This document shows positions 10,583 to 20,962 of a DNA stretch of 64,000 nt, one piece after another. The notes below the pieces were generated by a model. It ran no database searches, was not told the origin of the DNA, and worked only from the letters and a program-made list of their open reading frames with translations. Source of the DNA: Asterella californica (lineage: Eukaryota; Streptophyta; Marchantiopsida; Marchantiales; Aytoniaceae); the NCBI GenBank assembly GCA_036924285.1, contig JAYKYS010000006.1, forward strand, positions 23,968,001 to 24,032,000, given 5' to 3'. Each line of letters opens with the position of its first letter. The stretch's first letter is position 1. The translations under genes and the position numbers were made by a program.

Positions 10583-12873
10583 ATGACGATGCATCCACGA
10601 GGCTTGGTGTTACCAGCGGCAGAATTGGCCGAAGCCACTCCTTTCCTCAAGGAGTTGGGTCTCGACTTCTTCCTGTGGGATTGGAACCTCGTAGACCAAG
10701 GACTTCTGGAGGAGGTGTGGGCAGCGTTGCCACCTCGTTACCGTGTACCTGCGAAGGCAGGAGTAGCTCGAGGAAGACCGTCTTCCTGGACTGAAGACTG
10801 GTGGCGCAGAGCTTTTCACAGACCAGAGTCCGAGAACCGAGGATATTGGTACGAGAAGAAGATCTTGCCTAGGATCGTGAGTTCGTGGCATGTGCCTGGG
10901 AGCACCACCTGCCTTTTTGTGGAAGACAGGCAGGAGAGGAACGGTTGGAAGATAGAATCTTACCGGGAGCCGAAGAAGCGACTTCTGCCGAAGTTGTTTC
11001 TGCGCTTTCCCAATGGGAAAGCGCAGAAGACAAGGTACTTAAGAGATCAGGACATGGAGTTCCTAGAATCAGTGTGGGATGACAGAGTGCCCATCTACTG
11101 AGGCGCGTACATCCACAACTACGTACAGACGGAGCTAGCATACTTGGGTACCCCGGCGGGAGGACACTTGACGCCTTTCCTCTGCTACTTGTATGTAGCC
11201 ATGGAGGATCTTAGGGAAGTGGCAGGGTATGGGCCAACGGAGCGACAGGAGGTGAAGGAGGAGACCTCGGAAGACGATGACCGAGAGGCAGCAGCAACGC
11301 CCCCTCCCACTCTGATGCCACAGTTGAGGCCCGGCTCTCACCAGAAGACGCTTCTGGTGAGGGAAGATGAGTCTAGTGGGTCGGAAGACGTCACGCCACC
11401 GAGGAAGATGGGTCCCAGAAGTGTACCGAGGACATCCATCTCTCTCATTCATTCAAGATCGGAGTCCGACTCGGAAGAAGACCTGCTGAGTACCCGATCA
11501 GAGCAGAAGACCGCTTCTGCAACGCCTGGGAGTCTTCCGAAGACTCCAGAAGACAAGGGAAGAAGGGACGCTCCTGCTGCAATGCGAGGAAGCGCAACGA
11601 AGAGAGCCGCTCCTGCCATGAAGAGTCTTCTACCCCGGAAGATGAGAAGAGTAGCTTCTTCTCGTGCGCAAAAGATGAAGACCATCGTGGTGGAAGAGGC
11701 TTCCTTGCCTCTGGAAGACAAAGTCGACACCGCGGAGCGAGTGGTGGAGATGAACTTGTCTTCCGCAGGAAGACGACTGGAGGAGTTCAGTGCCTACTTC
11801 CAGAAGGAGATCCAGCCAGCTATGGAGTTGCTGGAGAAGAGGGCGAAGGCACAGGAGAGGCCCTTACAATCTGGATTCGGCCTGCGCACCTTGCTGCGAC
11901 AAGGAGAAGACCAGAAGAAGATGGAGTCGCTGGAAGCTAGTCTCCGCACCACGGAGAAGCTTGCAGCCGGGTACAAGGCGGAAGCAGCCGCTTCTGCCAA
12001 GGAGCTGGTGCAGCTTCGGAAGAGTAATCAGGAGTTGCAGGCGCGGGTACAGCAGCGTGATTAGGAAGTCCTCCGAGTGCGAGAGAAGATCACCACCCTC
12101 GCAGAAGAGCAGACCACCTGGAAGACGCAGCGAGAAGCCGCAGAAGCGCGAGCTGCATTTGAGAAGACGTAGCGGGAAGCAGCGGAGGCTCGTGCACAGA
12201 AGATGCTGGTACAGTCGGTGGAAGCGCTTCGGAAGAAGTTCAACGACACCGCGGGTAGAAAGTTACTTACCTTAGCTAGAGGACGGGACAGCGAGTCCAA
12301 AGCAATGTTGGAGGAATGCCGGGAGAGCATGTTCAGGTACTTGGATCGACAGATAGAAGGAGTGAAGACACTTTATGATCTTCCCTCGCTTCCGACACCT
12401 GCAACCGCATCTTCCCAAGCTCCAGCACCCTCGACTGGATCTGGAATGGAGAAGGAGGAGTTCGATCTCGCTGTACACTTGGTGGTGACAGCGTTGGAAG
12501 CCGAGAAGACTCCAGAAGACGCCCCGGAAGACAGGAAGACGAGCCGTCTTCCCATGTATTCCGCGTGGAGGAAGCGACTTCTCCGGATCCCTATGAGGTC
12601 CCCGTGGTCCCTAGCACCGCATCCGTGCCTCAGAAGACGAAAGAAGCACCGGTCGATTCCGTTTCCCAGAAGACGCTTCTGTCTTCCGAAGCAGAAGCCG
12701 AAGCCGAGGAAGACGCAGCAGCAGCAACAGCAGGGCCAGCAAGAGACGATGAGGAGGAAGCCACCTCAGTGACACCCGAGGTAACTGCAGGGCTTTCTAG
12801 CTTATCAGAAGCCGCGTTAGGAGCTACGATAGGAGCAGATCAGGTAGAGATTGCCTCCGTGCAATCTGAGTAG
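10583..12873 (+). pseudogene. LTR-encoded coiled-coil protein of family C, copy 3 (full length, three lesions)
   Basis: This is the only copy spanning the whole ORF, about 765 codons if undamaged. Order of parts: aromatic N-terminal domain (10583-11250), acidic Glu/Asp linker (ETSEDDD), Ser-rich SGSEDVTPPRK block, basic region (PRKMRRVASS, possible nuclear-localisation-like), long coiled coil with a repeated QREAAEARA-type segment (about 11760-12260), and an acidic tail (SEAEAEAEEDAAAA). Lesions: TGA at 11099-11101 (TGG in C2), TAG at 12062-12064 (CAG in C1), and loss of 14 bp near 12535 between GAAGACA repeats, so the tail is read in another frame (12565-12873). I do not recognise a named family. 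The layout resembles plant 'putative gypsy-type transposon' proteins with an N-terminal domain and C-terminal coiled coil, but that is a guess. Confidence 0.75.
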
Positions 12874-13768
12874 TTAGTAACTCCATTGACAATTCCAAAT
12901 ATAGTAGGATCGAACATGCTATCTTAAGGGTGGCAATTTTTCCATGTAAAATTAGTTAGGACACCATATGACAGCATAGGTAGCGTAGGAAGGACAAGGT
13001 GGATAGCCAATTCGGGCAGGGGAACCGCTTGCATGTGAGGTAGCAACCTCCTGTCAGCGCCTCTCTCTCTCCTTGGTGGTCGTCTCCCCTGGTTCTCATG
13101 GCAGCGACATAAGTAGGATCGCAGAGTAGGAGATAGAGTTCTGCCAGTTCTGTAGAATTCTGTAGCTACTGCACATCGATTCTATGGTGCAGGCAGACAA
13201 GACACATTAGAGCAGAGACACAGGATAGACAGTTCTTCGCACACTACACCCGTTGTTGGAAACATACGAATAGCCTTGGAATACACAGGAGGGGTCTGCA
13301 TACTCGTACCAGCAGTGGTTCGAAGATGTAGATAGAAGTAGTGGACAGTCTAGGAACAAGGAACGACATCCTCGTGCAATCCTGTTAGCTAGACTGGTGT
13401 GTCGAGGAGTAGACGCATGAAGTAGAGGGAGTGAGCTTCCCAATGCCATTGTGACTTCTTCTCGAGGAATAGATTGTGGATTTGAGTGCAGAAGCTTTGT
13501 TCATGTCTTCTGGATGGTGGGTTCCTTGAATTCGCTCCCAATTGTGCATGGGAAGTGTTCTTCTTGAGTGGCGGTGACTGTCAGCAGTTGTGAAAGTGTA
13601 GCTTGACTCGTTCAGTAGAGCACTTGGGATCTACGTACGAACGGTCTTCAGGGTAAGGGATCCCAGAAGACAGAGTAGTCAGAGCAGCGAAGTGAAGAAG
13701 AAAGAAGCCTTCTTCCCACAGCAGAAGACGACATCCTCGAGTAGAAGACGGTGCAACAGTACTCACGT
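12874..13768 (+). other. Non-coding 3' part of the C3 LTR after its ORF
   Basis: The segment is homologous to 4561-5316 of C1. It holds no credible ORF. GAAGAC motifs thin out here and return near 13660-13760. I see no clear TATA box or polyadenylation signal. Confidence 0.6.
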
Positions 13769-15051
13769 TGTCGGAGTGTGATCCGTCTACCTAGGAAAGC
13801 GCCGGGCTTCTGGCTGTGGTTGTTTACTCAAGAGGTTGGCTTTCAGGTCACAACAGGAGCTATAAACACTCACACAGGAGTGTAGGATCCTCTGATATGC
13901 TCAAAAAGCGAAATTTAGGTCTCACTGGTAGTAATAGGCTTAAGCGGTGAACTTTGACACTCAAAGAGAGGAAAACTATGAAGGTTTAGACCTCTAAACT
14001 TCCCCTACATGCAAATGAGGTACTACTGAACTCACAGATGAAGTTTCAACCTGAGATCAAATTCAGACACGGAGATATGAACAGAAAAGTTCTGAATAAG
14101 AGAATTATGGCAATTTCTGGTACCTAGACAGCTATTCAGACATAGAACAGAGAATTGGCTCGATGAATTTCAAATCTTCTCACAGTATTTGAAGTCTACA
14201 GGATGCTGAACATCCCTGTGAAGTTGGGACTCCTGAATGTTTGTAGAACTCCAGATCTCCTTCTCTAAAGTCGCTGCTCTAGATTAAGAGCTTTTCAGAC
14301 CCCCTCTGCTTCAGCGGCCGCCCTGAATTACTCAATTACTCAAATGATATGAAACTTTTTGGACAGTCGTAGCCCTCCTGACAGTGAACGCAACCACGAA
14401 GTTTTGAAGTGATTTCCTCAATTCTGCTGCAATTGGCACCGAAAACCCCAAAATCAACAAAAGTGACGCAGTTTTGGCACAATCCGAACTTCAATTGGGC
14501 ATAACTCCTTGTTTATTGATCCAAATCGAGCAAAACTTTCACTGACAGTGCTTGGCACGACGAGCTCTCTCTTCCTGTGTTCTCAGATTTCGAAGATCCC
14601 TCACCAAATGCTCGAACTCTACTCTAGAGCGCTGTTTCTAAATTTAGAGTTTAACAAAAGACAAAAACGGACCAATGGGAGTTCATAGCTCCACTTGGTT
14701 GTCCTTTAGTACCCTAAACCACGTGGCAACTTAGTTTTACTCATAGGCTATCACGTCAAGCCCCCTAGAGTGCCAGCGTAAAACTTAAATTACTTAAAAC
14801 GACACGCAGCCCCGAAAAATAACTTAAATCAGCTAGAAAGCGTGCATGGGCGACACGCAAATACAACCCATGAGCTTAAGCCCTATCAACATGGTGATCA
14901 ACCTACTAAGACTCAAAATAGTGTTAACACCGTATGCAAAGGTGTCAAACATATACATAAACGACTAGAAGAAATATAAGCTAACTTCTAGAACTACTAA
15001 ACTCAAGCGTCGGAGTAGAAATATAACATGTAGCCGCCAAGTAGCACGACA
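13769..15051 (-). repeat. Solo LTR of family B, inverted
   Basis: It is the reverse complement of the B LTR along its whole length (TGTCGGAG at 13769 to CGACA at 15051), but clearly diverged from the LTRs of the adjacent B element. It is flanked by ACGT on both sides (13765-13768 and 15052-15055), a 4-bp duplication, so it inserted independently into C3 and was reduced to a solo LTR. Confidence 0.9.
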
Positions 15052-15129
15052 ACGTTTGTTGTCTTCCTCCCCAAACTATTACAAGTAGGGATGGCTTGTT
15101 AGTCAGGATCCGGACTAGAAGCCTGTCGG
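15052..15129 (+). other. Short C3 LTR remnant between two family B insertions
   Basis: These 78 bases include the ACGT duplication on the left and lie between the inverted solo B LTR and the B element. They belong to C3 by position only; no second copy exists here to confirm it. Confidence 0.6.
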
Positions 15130-16398
15130 TGTCGCGCTACTTGGCGGCTACATGTTATATTTCTACTCCGACGCTTGAGTTTAGTAGTTCTAGAAGTTAG
15201 CTTATATTACTTCTAGTCGTTTATGTATATGTTTGACACCTTTGCATACGGTGTTAACACTATTTTGAGTCTAAGTAGGTTGATTACCATGTTGATAGGG
15301 CTTAAGCTCATGGGTTGTATTTGCGTGTTGCCCATGCACGCTTTCTAGCTGATTTAAGTTATTTTTCGGGGTTGCGTGTCGTTTTAAGTAATTTAAGTTT
15401 TACGCTGGCACTCTAGGGGGCTTGACGTGGTAGCCTATGAGTAAAACTAAGTTGCCACGTGGTTTAGGGTACTAAAGGACAACCAAGTGGAGCTATGAAC
15501 TCCCATTGGTCCATTTTTGTCTTTTGTTAAACTCTAAATTTAGAAACAGAGCTCTAGAGTGGAGTTCGAGCATTTGGTGAGGGATCTTCGAGGGAGAGAG
15601 GTCTCGTCATGCCAAGCACTTCCAGTGAAAATTTCGATCGATTTGAGTCAATAAAGACGGAGTTATGAGCAATTCAAGTTCGGATTGTGCTAGAATTGAA
15701 TCATTTTGGTTGGATTTAGGGTTTTCAGTGTCACTCGCAGCAGATTTGAGGAAATTGCTTCAAAACTTCGAGGTTGTGTTCTCCGCCAGCAGGGCTGCGA
15801 TTTCACAAAAAGTTTCATATCGATTGAGCAACTGAGTAATTCAGGGCGGCCGCTGAAGCTGAGGGGGTCTGAAAAGCTCTTAATCTAGAGCAGCGACTTC
15901 AGAGGAGGAGATCTACAGTTCTGTGTACATTCAGGAGTCCCAACTTCACAGGGATGTTCAGCACCCTGTAGACTGCAAATCCTATAAGAAACTTCGAAAT
16001 TGATCGAGCCAAACTCCTGTTATAGGTTGAAATAGCCAGCTAGGTACCAGAAATTGCCGTAGTTTTCTTGCTCAAAACGTTTCTGTTCATATCTCCGTGT
16101 CAGAATTTGATCTCAGGCTGAAATTTCGTCTGTGAGTTCAGTAGTACCTCATTTGCATGTAGGGGAAGTTTAGAGGTCTAAACCTTCATAGTTTTCCTCT
16201 CCGTGAGTGTCAAAGTTCACCGCCGAATCCTATTACTGCCAGCTAGACCTGAAATTCGCCTTCTGGGTATATTACTAGATCTTACACATCTGTGTGAGTG
16301 TTTATAGTCCCTGTTGTAACCTGAAAGCCAACCTCTTGAGTGAACAACTACAGTCAGAAGCCCGGCGCTTTCCTAGGTAGACGGATTACACTCCGACA
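15130..16398 (+). repeat. 5' LTR of B
   Basis: It runs from TGTCGCGCTACTTGG to ACTCCGACA and is matched by 22356-23602. Relative to that copy it lacks about 14 bp near 15590 and keeps a segment near 15680 that the 3' LTR has lost. No clear TATA box was recognised. Confidence 0.92.
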
Positions 16399-16409
16399 TA
16401 CTCTCTTTT

Positions 16410-16427
16410 TGGTGAACTCGACGTGAA
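16410..16427 (+). promoter_or_regulatory. Putative primer binding site of B
   Basis: TGGTGAACTCGACGTGAA begins 11 bp after the LTR. The same sequence follows the E2 LTR (45541) and, with changes, the E1 LTR. TGG start and position fit a PBS, and the implied T-stem fits a tRNA, but I cannot name the tRNA. Confidence 0.6.
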
Positions 16428-16474
16428 ACACCTAGGGTGGGAGTTTTCTTGAGAGTGTTACAGGATCAGATATC

Positions 16475-17893
16475 ATGGCCAACCAAGGATCATCAAGTGG
16501 AGCTGCTGTTGCTGCTCAGCAACCTGTTCAGTTGGATGCTGCTTCGATAAAGATGTTCCAAGCTTTTTCCATGTTTATGCAGCAGCAGCAGAGCACAGAG
16601 AGGAAGGAGGTATTAGCAACCAAGGTGTTGCAATCTGTGGTGCATCAGATGGACCAGTTCAAGGGTACAGATATTTCCAAGTATGTGCGATACTATGCTA
16701 GGGAGATGGAGATGAACAAGGTACCTGAGAAGGAGATGGTGGAGAACTTTGAACTTGCAGTTGTCCCTGAGATTCGTGGGCGTGTGAAGGAGCTCAAGCA
16801 GCAGCAAGGACAGAGTTGGGAGAGCTTTATGCGAGCTTTGAAGGAGGAGTACTACACTGAAGACTCAGAGAGGGTGACCAAGAGAACATTATTGGAGTGG
16901 GTGGTGAAGCCTAACAAAGGTTTGTCTGTAAATGAGTTGTTAAGGGAGTTTGATCGTCAATATGCTCAGCTTTCTAGGACAGAGAAGCTTACACTAGAGG
17001 TTGAGAAGACCGAGCTTTTCCTACAAGCAGCGGACGTGACTATTCAGGAGAAGCTTGAGCTGTTGCTGGAAGACAAGAGTGAGGAGAGAGGATTGAAGAC
17101 TGATTGGAAGGAGGTTGAAAAGGCTATCTCTTTGCTGGCCAAGAGACAGAGAAGAAGGGACAAGGTGGTGGTAAGTGAAGCAGCACCTCTGATAATTCCT
17201 GTCAAGCAGTTGCCTACTAAGCATGCTTTGGTAATTGCTAGAGAGGAAGACTCACCGCTTGATGAGTTGATTAAGGGTATGAAGGAGCTTAAGCTTAAGC
17301 TCACTAGGTTAGAAGAGAAGGAGCAGAATGTACAGCCTGCTATGCAGATACCTCAGATGAGAGAAGGCTTTGTTCATCGTTGTATATGGTGTGATAGCCT
17401 AGACCATGTAAGAAGAGATTGTGGGGAGTTTTCAGATGCATTGAGGAAGGATCTTATCTTCTTCAAAGATGGTAAGATCCATTTGAGAGAGACTGGGATG
17501 ATGCTGGGAACCAACTTTGGCAAGGGTGGTATGAAGAGACTTGTGAATGATATATCAGCATCACATGCTGTTTCTCTTGTGAATGCTGCTACGTGTGGAG
17601 TGAAAGTGGAAATGGAGAGAGAGAAAGGGACTACTGGGTTGTGGTCAGATGTAGTGTGGTCCGTAGCTAGAACAGAGCTAGACAAGGATGTGCTACGAAG
17701 GGTTGGCAACTCAATTAGAGAAACTACAGGATGGAATGACCCTGTGGATACTATGTCAGTGCATGCTTATGTTGCAAGAAGTCAGCATGAAGCTCTACTA
17801 GAAGAAAAACGCAGGAGGGAGGATGCAGGTGAGGCTTCTACAGCCAAACGACCTGCTACAAGGAGTGAAAGGGCTAGACCAGATGCAAGGTAG
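16475..17893 (+). CDS. gag: B Gag protein with zinc knuckle
   Basis: The 472-codon frame starts at ATG 16475, 76 bp after the LTR, with no better upstream start. The N-terminal half is the capsid-like region (KVLQSVVHQMDQFKGTDISK near residue 50; VELLREFDRQ-type motif near 155). A coiled, Lys/Glu-rich stretch follows (LDELIKGMKELKLKLTRLEE near 262-281). The zinc knuckle CIWCDSLDHVRRDC lies at residues 303-316 with spacing CX2CX4HX4C. The C-terminal part (FKDGKIHLRETG, FGKGGMKRLVND) is shared with families E1 and E3. The TAG at 17891 is followed by more homologous frame in the same phase, so it may be a lesion or, less likely, a gag/pol readthrough stop. Confidence 0.9.
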   Translation: MANQGSSSGAAVAAQQPVQLDAASIKMFQAFSMFMQQQQSTERKEVLATKVLQSVVHQMDQFKGTDISKYVRYYAREMEMNKVPEKEMVENFELAVVPEIRGRVKELKQQQGQSWESFMRALKEEYYTEDSERVTKRTLLEWVVKPNKGLSVNELLREFDRQYAQLSRTEKLTLEVEKTELFLQAADVTIQEKLELLLEDKSEERGLKTDWKEVEKAISLLAKRQRRRDKVVVSEAAPLIIPVKQLPTKHALVIAREEDSPLDELIKGMKELKLKLTRLEEKEQNVQPAMQIPQMREGFVHRCIWCDSLDHVRRDCGEFSDALRKDLIFFKDGKIHLRETGMMLGTNFGKGGMKRLVNDISASHAVSLVNAATCGVKVEMEREKGTTGLWSDVVWSVARTELDKDVLRRVGNSIRETTGWNDPVDTMSVHAYVARSQHEALLEEKRRREDAGEASTAKRPATRSERARPDAR

Positions 17894-17920
17894 GAGACAA
17901 CACCTACTCGGGAGGAGACT

Positions 17921-18847
17921 ATGGAGGATCTACCATCTACAACACCAAAGGAGAAGGAGAGAAGCAAGGAGAAGGGTAAGATGCCTGCATACAAACTTCA
18001 GTCTGACATTGAGATTGCTACAGACTTGAAGCAGGTGTTAGAGAACCGTATCTTGAATGGGAAAGTTGAGTTTACTTTGGGTGAGATTCTTGGGATTGCA
18101 AAGCGTGAGTTCCATGAGGTTATTATAGATATCATCAAGAGGAAACATCAGATTTTGGGTGAAGCAGCTACGCTTAACGCTCTAGGGACCAAAATGTCGG
18201 AAGATGAGGAAGATGAGATTGCTGGTTATTACTCTCAAGTATCAGAGGGAAGATCAGATCAGCACGTGAGGTTTGAAGATGAGGTGGAAGCATCGCAGAA
18301 GAGCCATTATTCTCACAACCATTGGGCGAGAGCAACCACAGAGACCTTAGTGAAGCGGGGAGATCTAGAGGAACCTGTGGTGGCATTGATTGATCATGGC
18401 TCAGAGATTAATCTGATGTCTAAGGAGCTGTACAAGTGTGGGAGATGGCCCATAGACACCGACCACGGATGGCTTATCCGCGCTGCCAACAACCAGAGGG
18501 GAGAACTCTATGGTGCTTGTCCCAACATCAAGGTAACTGTGGGTGACATCAGTGATGTTCAGAATTTCTTTGTGCAAGACATGTCAACCTATCCTATCAT
18601 TCTAGGGCAGCCTTACATTACTGCTGTTAGAATGGAGACACGAGTTATGGATGATGGTTCAGCCTATGCTAGGATACGTAGTAGAGACGGCAAAAGAGCT
18701 GTTCTGTTTTTGACTGTTGCTGTAGAACATGAGAGGAATCGTGATAGCTTGAGAGACCGTCCACTGTCTAAGATTACTCAGGAGTTTAGAGAGTCTAGGG
18801 GTTTTGGCAGAGTACCATTGAAGAGCGAGACTTCAACGGTACAGTAG
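17921..18847 (+). CDS. B protease region of pol
   Basis: The frame is the same as gag, just after the TAG at 17891. It carries a Lys-rich segment, KLQSDIEIATDLKQVLENRI and the FHEVIIDIIKRK motif that is also in E1 and E3, then a retropepsin-like core: VVALIDHGSEINLM with the triplet DHG where retropepsins normally have DSG or DTG, and YPIILGQPYI as the second conserved strand (I-L-G-Q). It ends at a TAG at 18845; RT continues in another frame that overlaps from 18799. The same DHG triplet is kept in E1 (near 42030, minus strand), so it is a family trait. Confidence 0.8.
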   Translation: MEDLPSTTPKEKERSKEKGKMPAYKLQSDIEIATDLKQVLENRILNGKVEFTLGEILGIAKREFHEVIIDIIKRKHQILGEAATLNALGTKMSEDEEDEIAGYYSQVSEGRSDQHVRFEDEVEASQKSHYSHNHWARATTETLVKRGDLEEPVVALIDHGSEINLMSKELYKCGRWPIDTDHGWLIRAANNQRGELYGACPNIKVTVGDISDVQNFFVQDMSTYPIILGQPYITAVRMETRVMDDGSAYARIRSRDGKRAVLFLTVAVEHERNRDSLRDRPLSKITQEFRESRGFGRVPLKSETSTVQ

Positions 18848-20694
18848 AGATAGGATTCTCGCATGATCCAGTAAAGCAGGAAGCTTTATCCACTAGCTTC
18901 TTGGGATTGACGTCATGTGGATCAGTATGTTATAGGAAGGTTGAGAATCTGAAGAGGTTTGAGAGGCAACATGTGAAGTATGTACAACAGTCTTTGTGGG
19001 ATAATGGAGAGTTAGCAAGAGATGAATACGTATCTGGAGTGTTTGAAGAGCAGTATTTGATAGATACTATAGGGGAGTTGAAATCGATAGTAGAAAGTTC
19101 TATAGATGATGTAGATAGAGTGGTGAGAGTGAGCTCCAAGGAGCTTTATGATGTAATTGATAAGTTTATAGATCGTCAAGAGGTGTATGTGGAGACCAAG
19201 TACAAGTCAGTGGCAAAGAAAGTCAAACCAGTGGCTTTGCCTTTACCACTCGATTACAATCAGAAGATGGAGCAAGCTGCACGAGAACCGACGCTTAGAG
19301 GACCGAGAAGAATTGGGCACCAGTTTACAGAAACAACACTGAAGGACTTGAGGATTGGAGGTGATGGATTTCTTACTGAGCAAGAGAAGAAGAGCTTCAG
19401 GGAGATGCTATCTAGGCATGGTAAGGCGTTTGCGTTTGAGTCACATGAAGTAGGATGTGTAGATCCAAGTGTAGTTGCACCTATGGTAATCTTTACTATA
19501 CCGCATGTGCCTTGGAATCTACGTCCTATCCCTGTACCTAGAGCTCATCTACCAAAGTTGATAGACTTGCTCAATGAGAGGATTAGGATGGGTATCTTGG
19601 AACCATCTATAGCTCCCTACTCTAGCAGATGGTTTACTGTTCCGAAGAAGAGTGGAGCTTTGAGATTCATTCAAGATACGCAGTCAGTTAACAAGGTGAC
19701 TATCAGGAATATGGGTATAGGACCTATTGTAGACGAGTTTGCAGAGACTTTTGCTGGTCGTGCTATCTATTCAATGGGAGACTTATATTCAGGTTACGAT
19801 CAGTTTCAGTTATCCTCTGAGAGTAGAGACTTGACTACAATGAGGACACCTTTGGGATTACTAAGGATGTGCACCTTGCCACAAGGTGCTACCAATTCTG
19901 TAGCACATATGATGAATGGCATGAATAAAGTTTTGAGGGATTTCATTCCTGAAAAAACTATGCCATTCCTTGATGATGTGCCGATCAAAGGGTGTGCTGA
20001 GGAGGAGAAGAATGAGGTAATGGATCAGAGGGGGTGCCGTAAGTTTGTTGCAGATTACATAGCCGACTGTGATAAGATATTGAGTCGACTGGAGGAGGTT
20101 CATTTGACTTTATCAGGAGCAAAGTCTGTATTTGGAGAACAGGAGGTGTTAATAGTGGGACATCTGTGTGGATCTTATGGTCGGAAACCTTGTCCAAACA
20201 AGGTTGATGCCATCCGAAGGATGAAGGAGACATGTGGATCAGTTACTGAGGTGAGAAGGTTTCTAGGTGCATGTGTGTTTTATCATATATGGATTCCACA
20301 CTTTGCACATGTAACAGATCCGTTGTACAAGTTGCTGAGGAAGGGGCAGAGATTTCAGTGGCAAGAGGAGCAAAGCGAGTCTATGAAGAAGTTGAAGGAT
20401 CTGTTGTCTTCACCACCAACTCTACGGAAGGTAACATATGAGTTGGGCAGATCTGTTATCCTTACTGTTGATACTAGTCCTATTGGCATTGGGTGGGCTA
20501 TAGGACAAGATGATAAGGATGGAAATAGATATGTGGTGCGTTTTGGTGCTAAGGTCTTAAGTTCACGGCAGAGAGACTACCCTCAGGTCAAGAGAGAGCT
20601 ATGGGGAGTAGTTACTACGATGAAGAGTGATAAGGAATATTTGATAGGACACCTGTGGTTGTGGAGACAGATTGCTTACCTCTCTTGGGAATGA
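18799..20694 (+). CDS. pol: B reverse transcriptase and RNase H (start)
   Basis: The frame opens at 18799 and overlaps the protease frame, implying a small indel near 18800-18840. A linker precedes RT motifs: VPWNLRPIPVPRAHL, SRWFTVPKKSGALRFIQD, GDLYSGYDQFQL, TLPQGATNSV and the catalytic FLDDVPIKG (near 19968). RNase H follows, with VDTSPIGIGWAIGQDD (first Asp) and YPQVKRELWG (Glu). The frame ends at 20694 because of a 1-nt indel near 20650; the rest of RNase H is in 20655-20951. The FLDD form and the TLPQGATNS motif place this RT outside the common FIDD/YIDD plant lineages seen in family D. Confidence 0.9.
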   Translation, partial: GFWQSTIEERDFNGTVEIGFSHDPVKQEALSTSFLGLTSCGSVCYRKVENLKRFERQHVKYVQQSLWDNGELARDEYVSGVFEEQYLIDTIGELKSIVESSIDDVDRVVRVSSKELYDVIDKFIDRQEVYVETKYKSVAKKVKPVALPLPLDYNQKMEQAAREPTLRGPRRIGHQFTETTLKDLRIGGDGFLTEQEKKSFREMLSRHGKAFAFESHEVGCVDPSVVAPMVIFTIPHVPWNLRPIPVPRAHLPKLIDLLNERIRMGILEPSIAPYSSRWFTVPKKSGALRFIQDTQSVNKVTIRNMGIGPIVDEFAETFAGRAIYSMGDLYSGYDQFQLSSESRDLTTMRTPLGLLRMCTLPQGATNSVAHMMNGMNKVLRDFIPEKTMPFLDDVPIKGCAEEEKNEVMDQRGCRKFVADYIADCDKILSRLEEVHLTLSGAKSVFGEQEVLIVGHLCGSYGRKPCPNKVDAIRRMKETCGSVTEVRRFLGACVFYHIWIPHFAHVTDPLYKLLRKGQRFQWQEEQSESMKKLKDLLSSPPTLRKVTYELGRSVILTVDTSPIGIGWAIGQDDKDGNRYVVRFGAKVLSSRQRDYPQVKRELWGVVTTMKSDKEYLIGHLWLWRQIAYLSWE

Positions 20695-20951
20695 TCACTA
20701 GCTGTACAACTCCAGATATTGCTATGTTGAGGTGGATAGCATATATCAAGTCCTTGAACCCAGAGTTTAGACATATCGCAGGAAAGGACAATCCTGTGGC
20801 AGATATGTTATCAAGGGCTAGGTATTACGATGAGAAAGAAATGATAGATGATCAGGAGGATGTGGGAACAGAGTTCTATTCTAGTGCTCTTGCTAGAAGG
20901 GATAGAAGCTGTTTTGCAGCTCCATTGGAGTTATTTGAGGAAACTATGTAG
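20655..20951 (+). pseudogene. B RNase H, C-terminal part (frame-shifted)
   Basis: It continues RNase H in a new frame: VVETDCLPLLGM (third catalytic Asp) and HIAGKDNPVADMLSRA (last Asp). The reading shift relative to 18799-20694 is a single-base indel near 20650. It ends at TAG 20949-20951; alignment with E1 shows another indel near 20940 that moves into the integrase frame. Confidence 0.85.
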
Positions 20952-20962
20952 ATGGCGAGTGG

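Noticed and set aside
17891..17893. Programmed readthrough stop between gag and pol in B
   Set aside because: The same frame continues, but the element has other stops and indels, and E1 and E2 give no support for a conserved stop here; damage is simpler.
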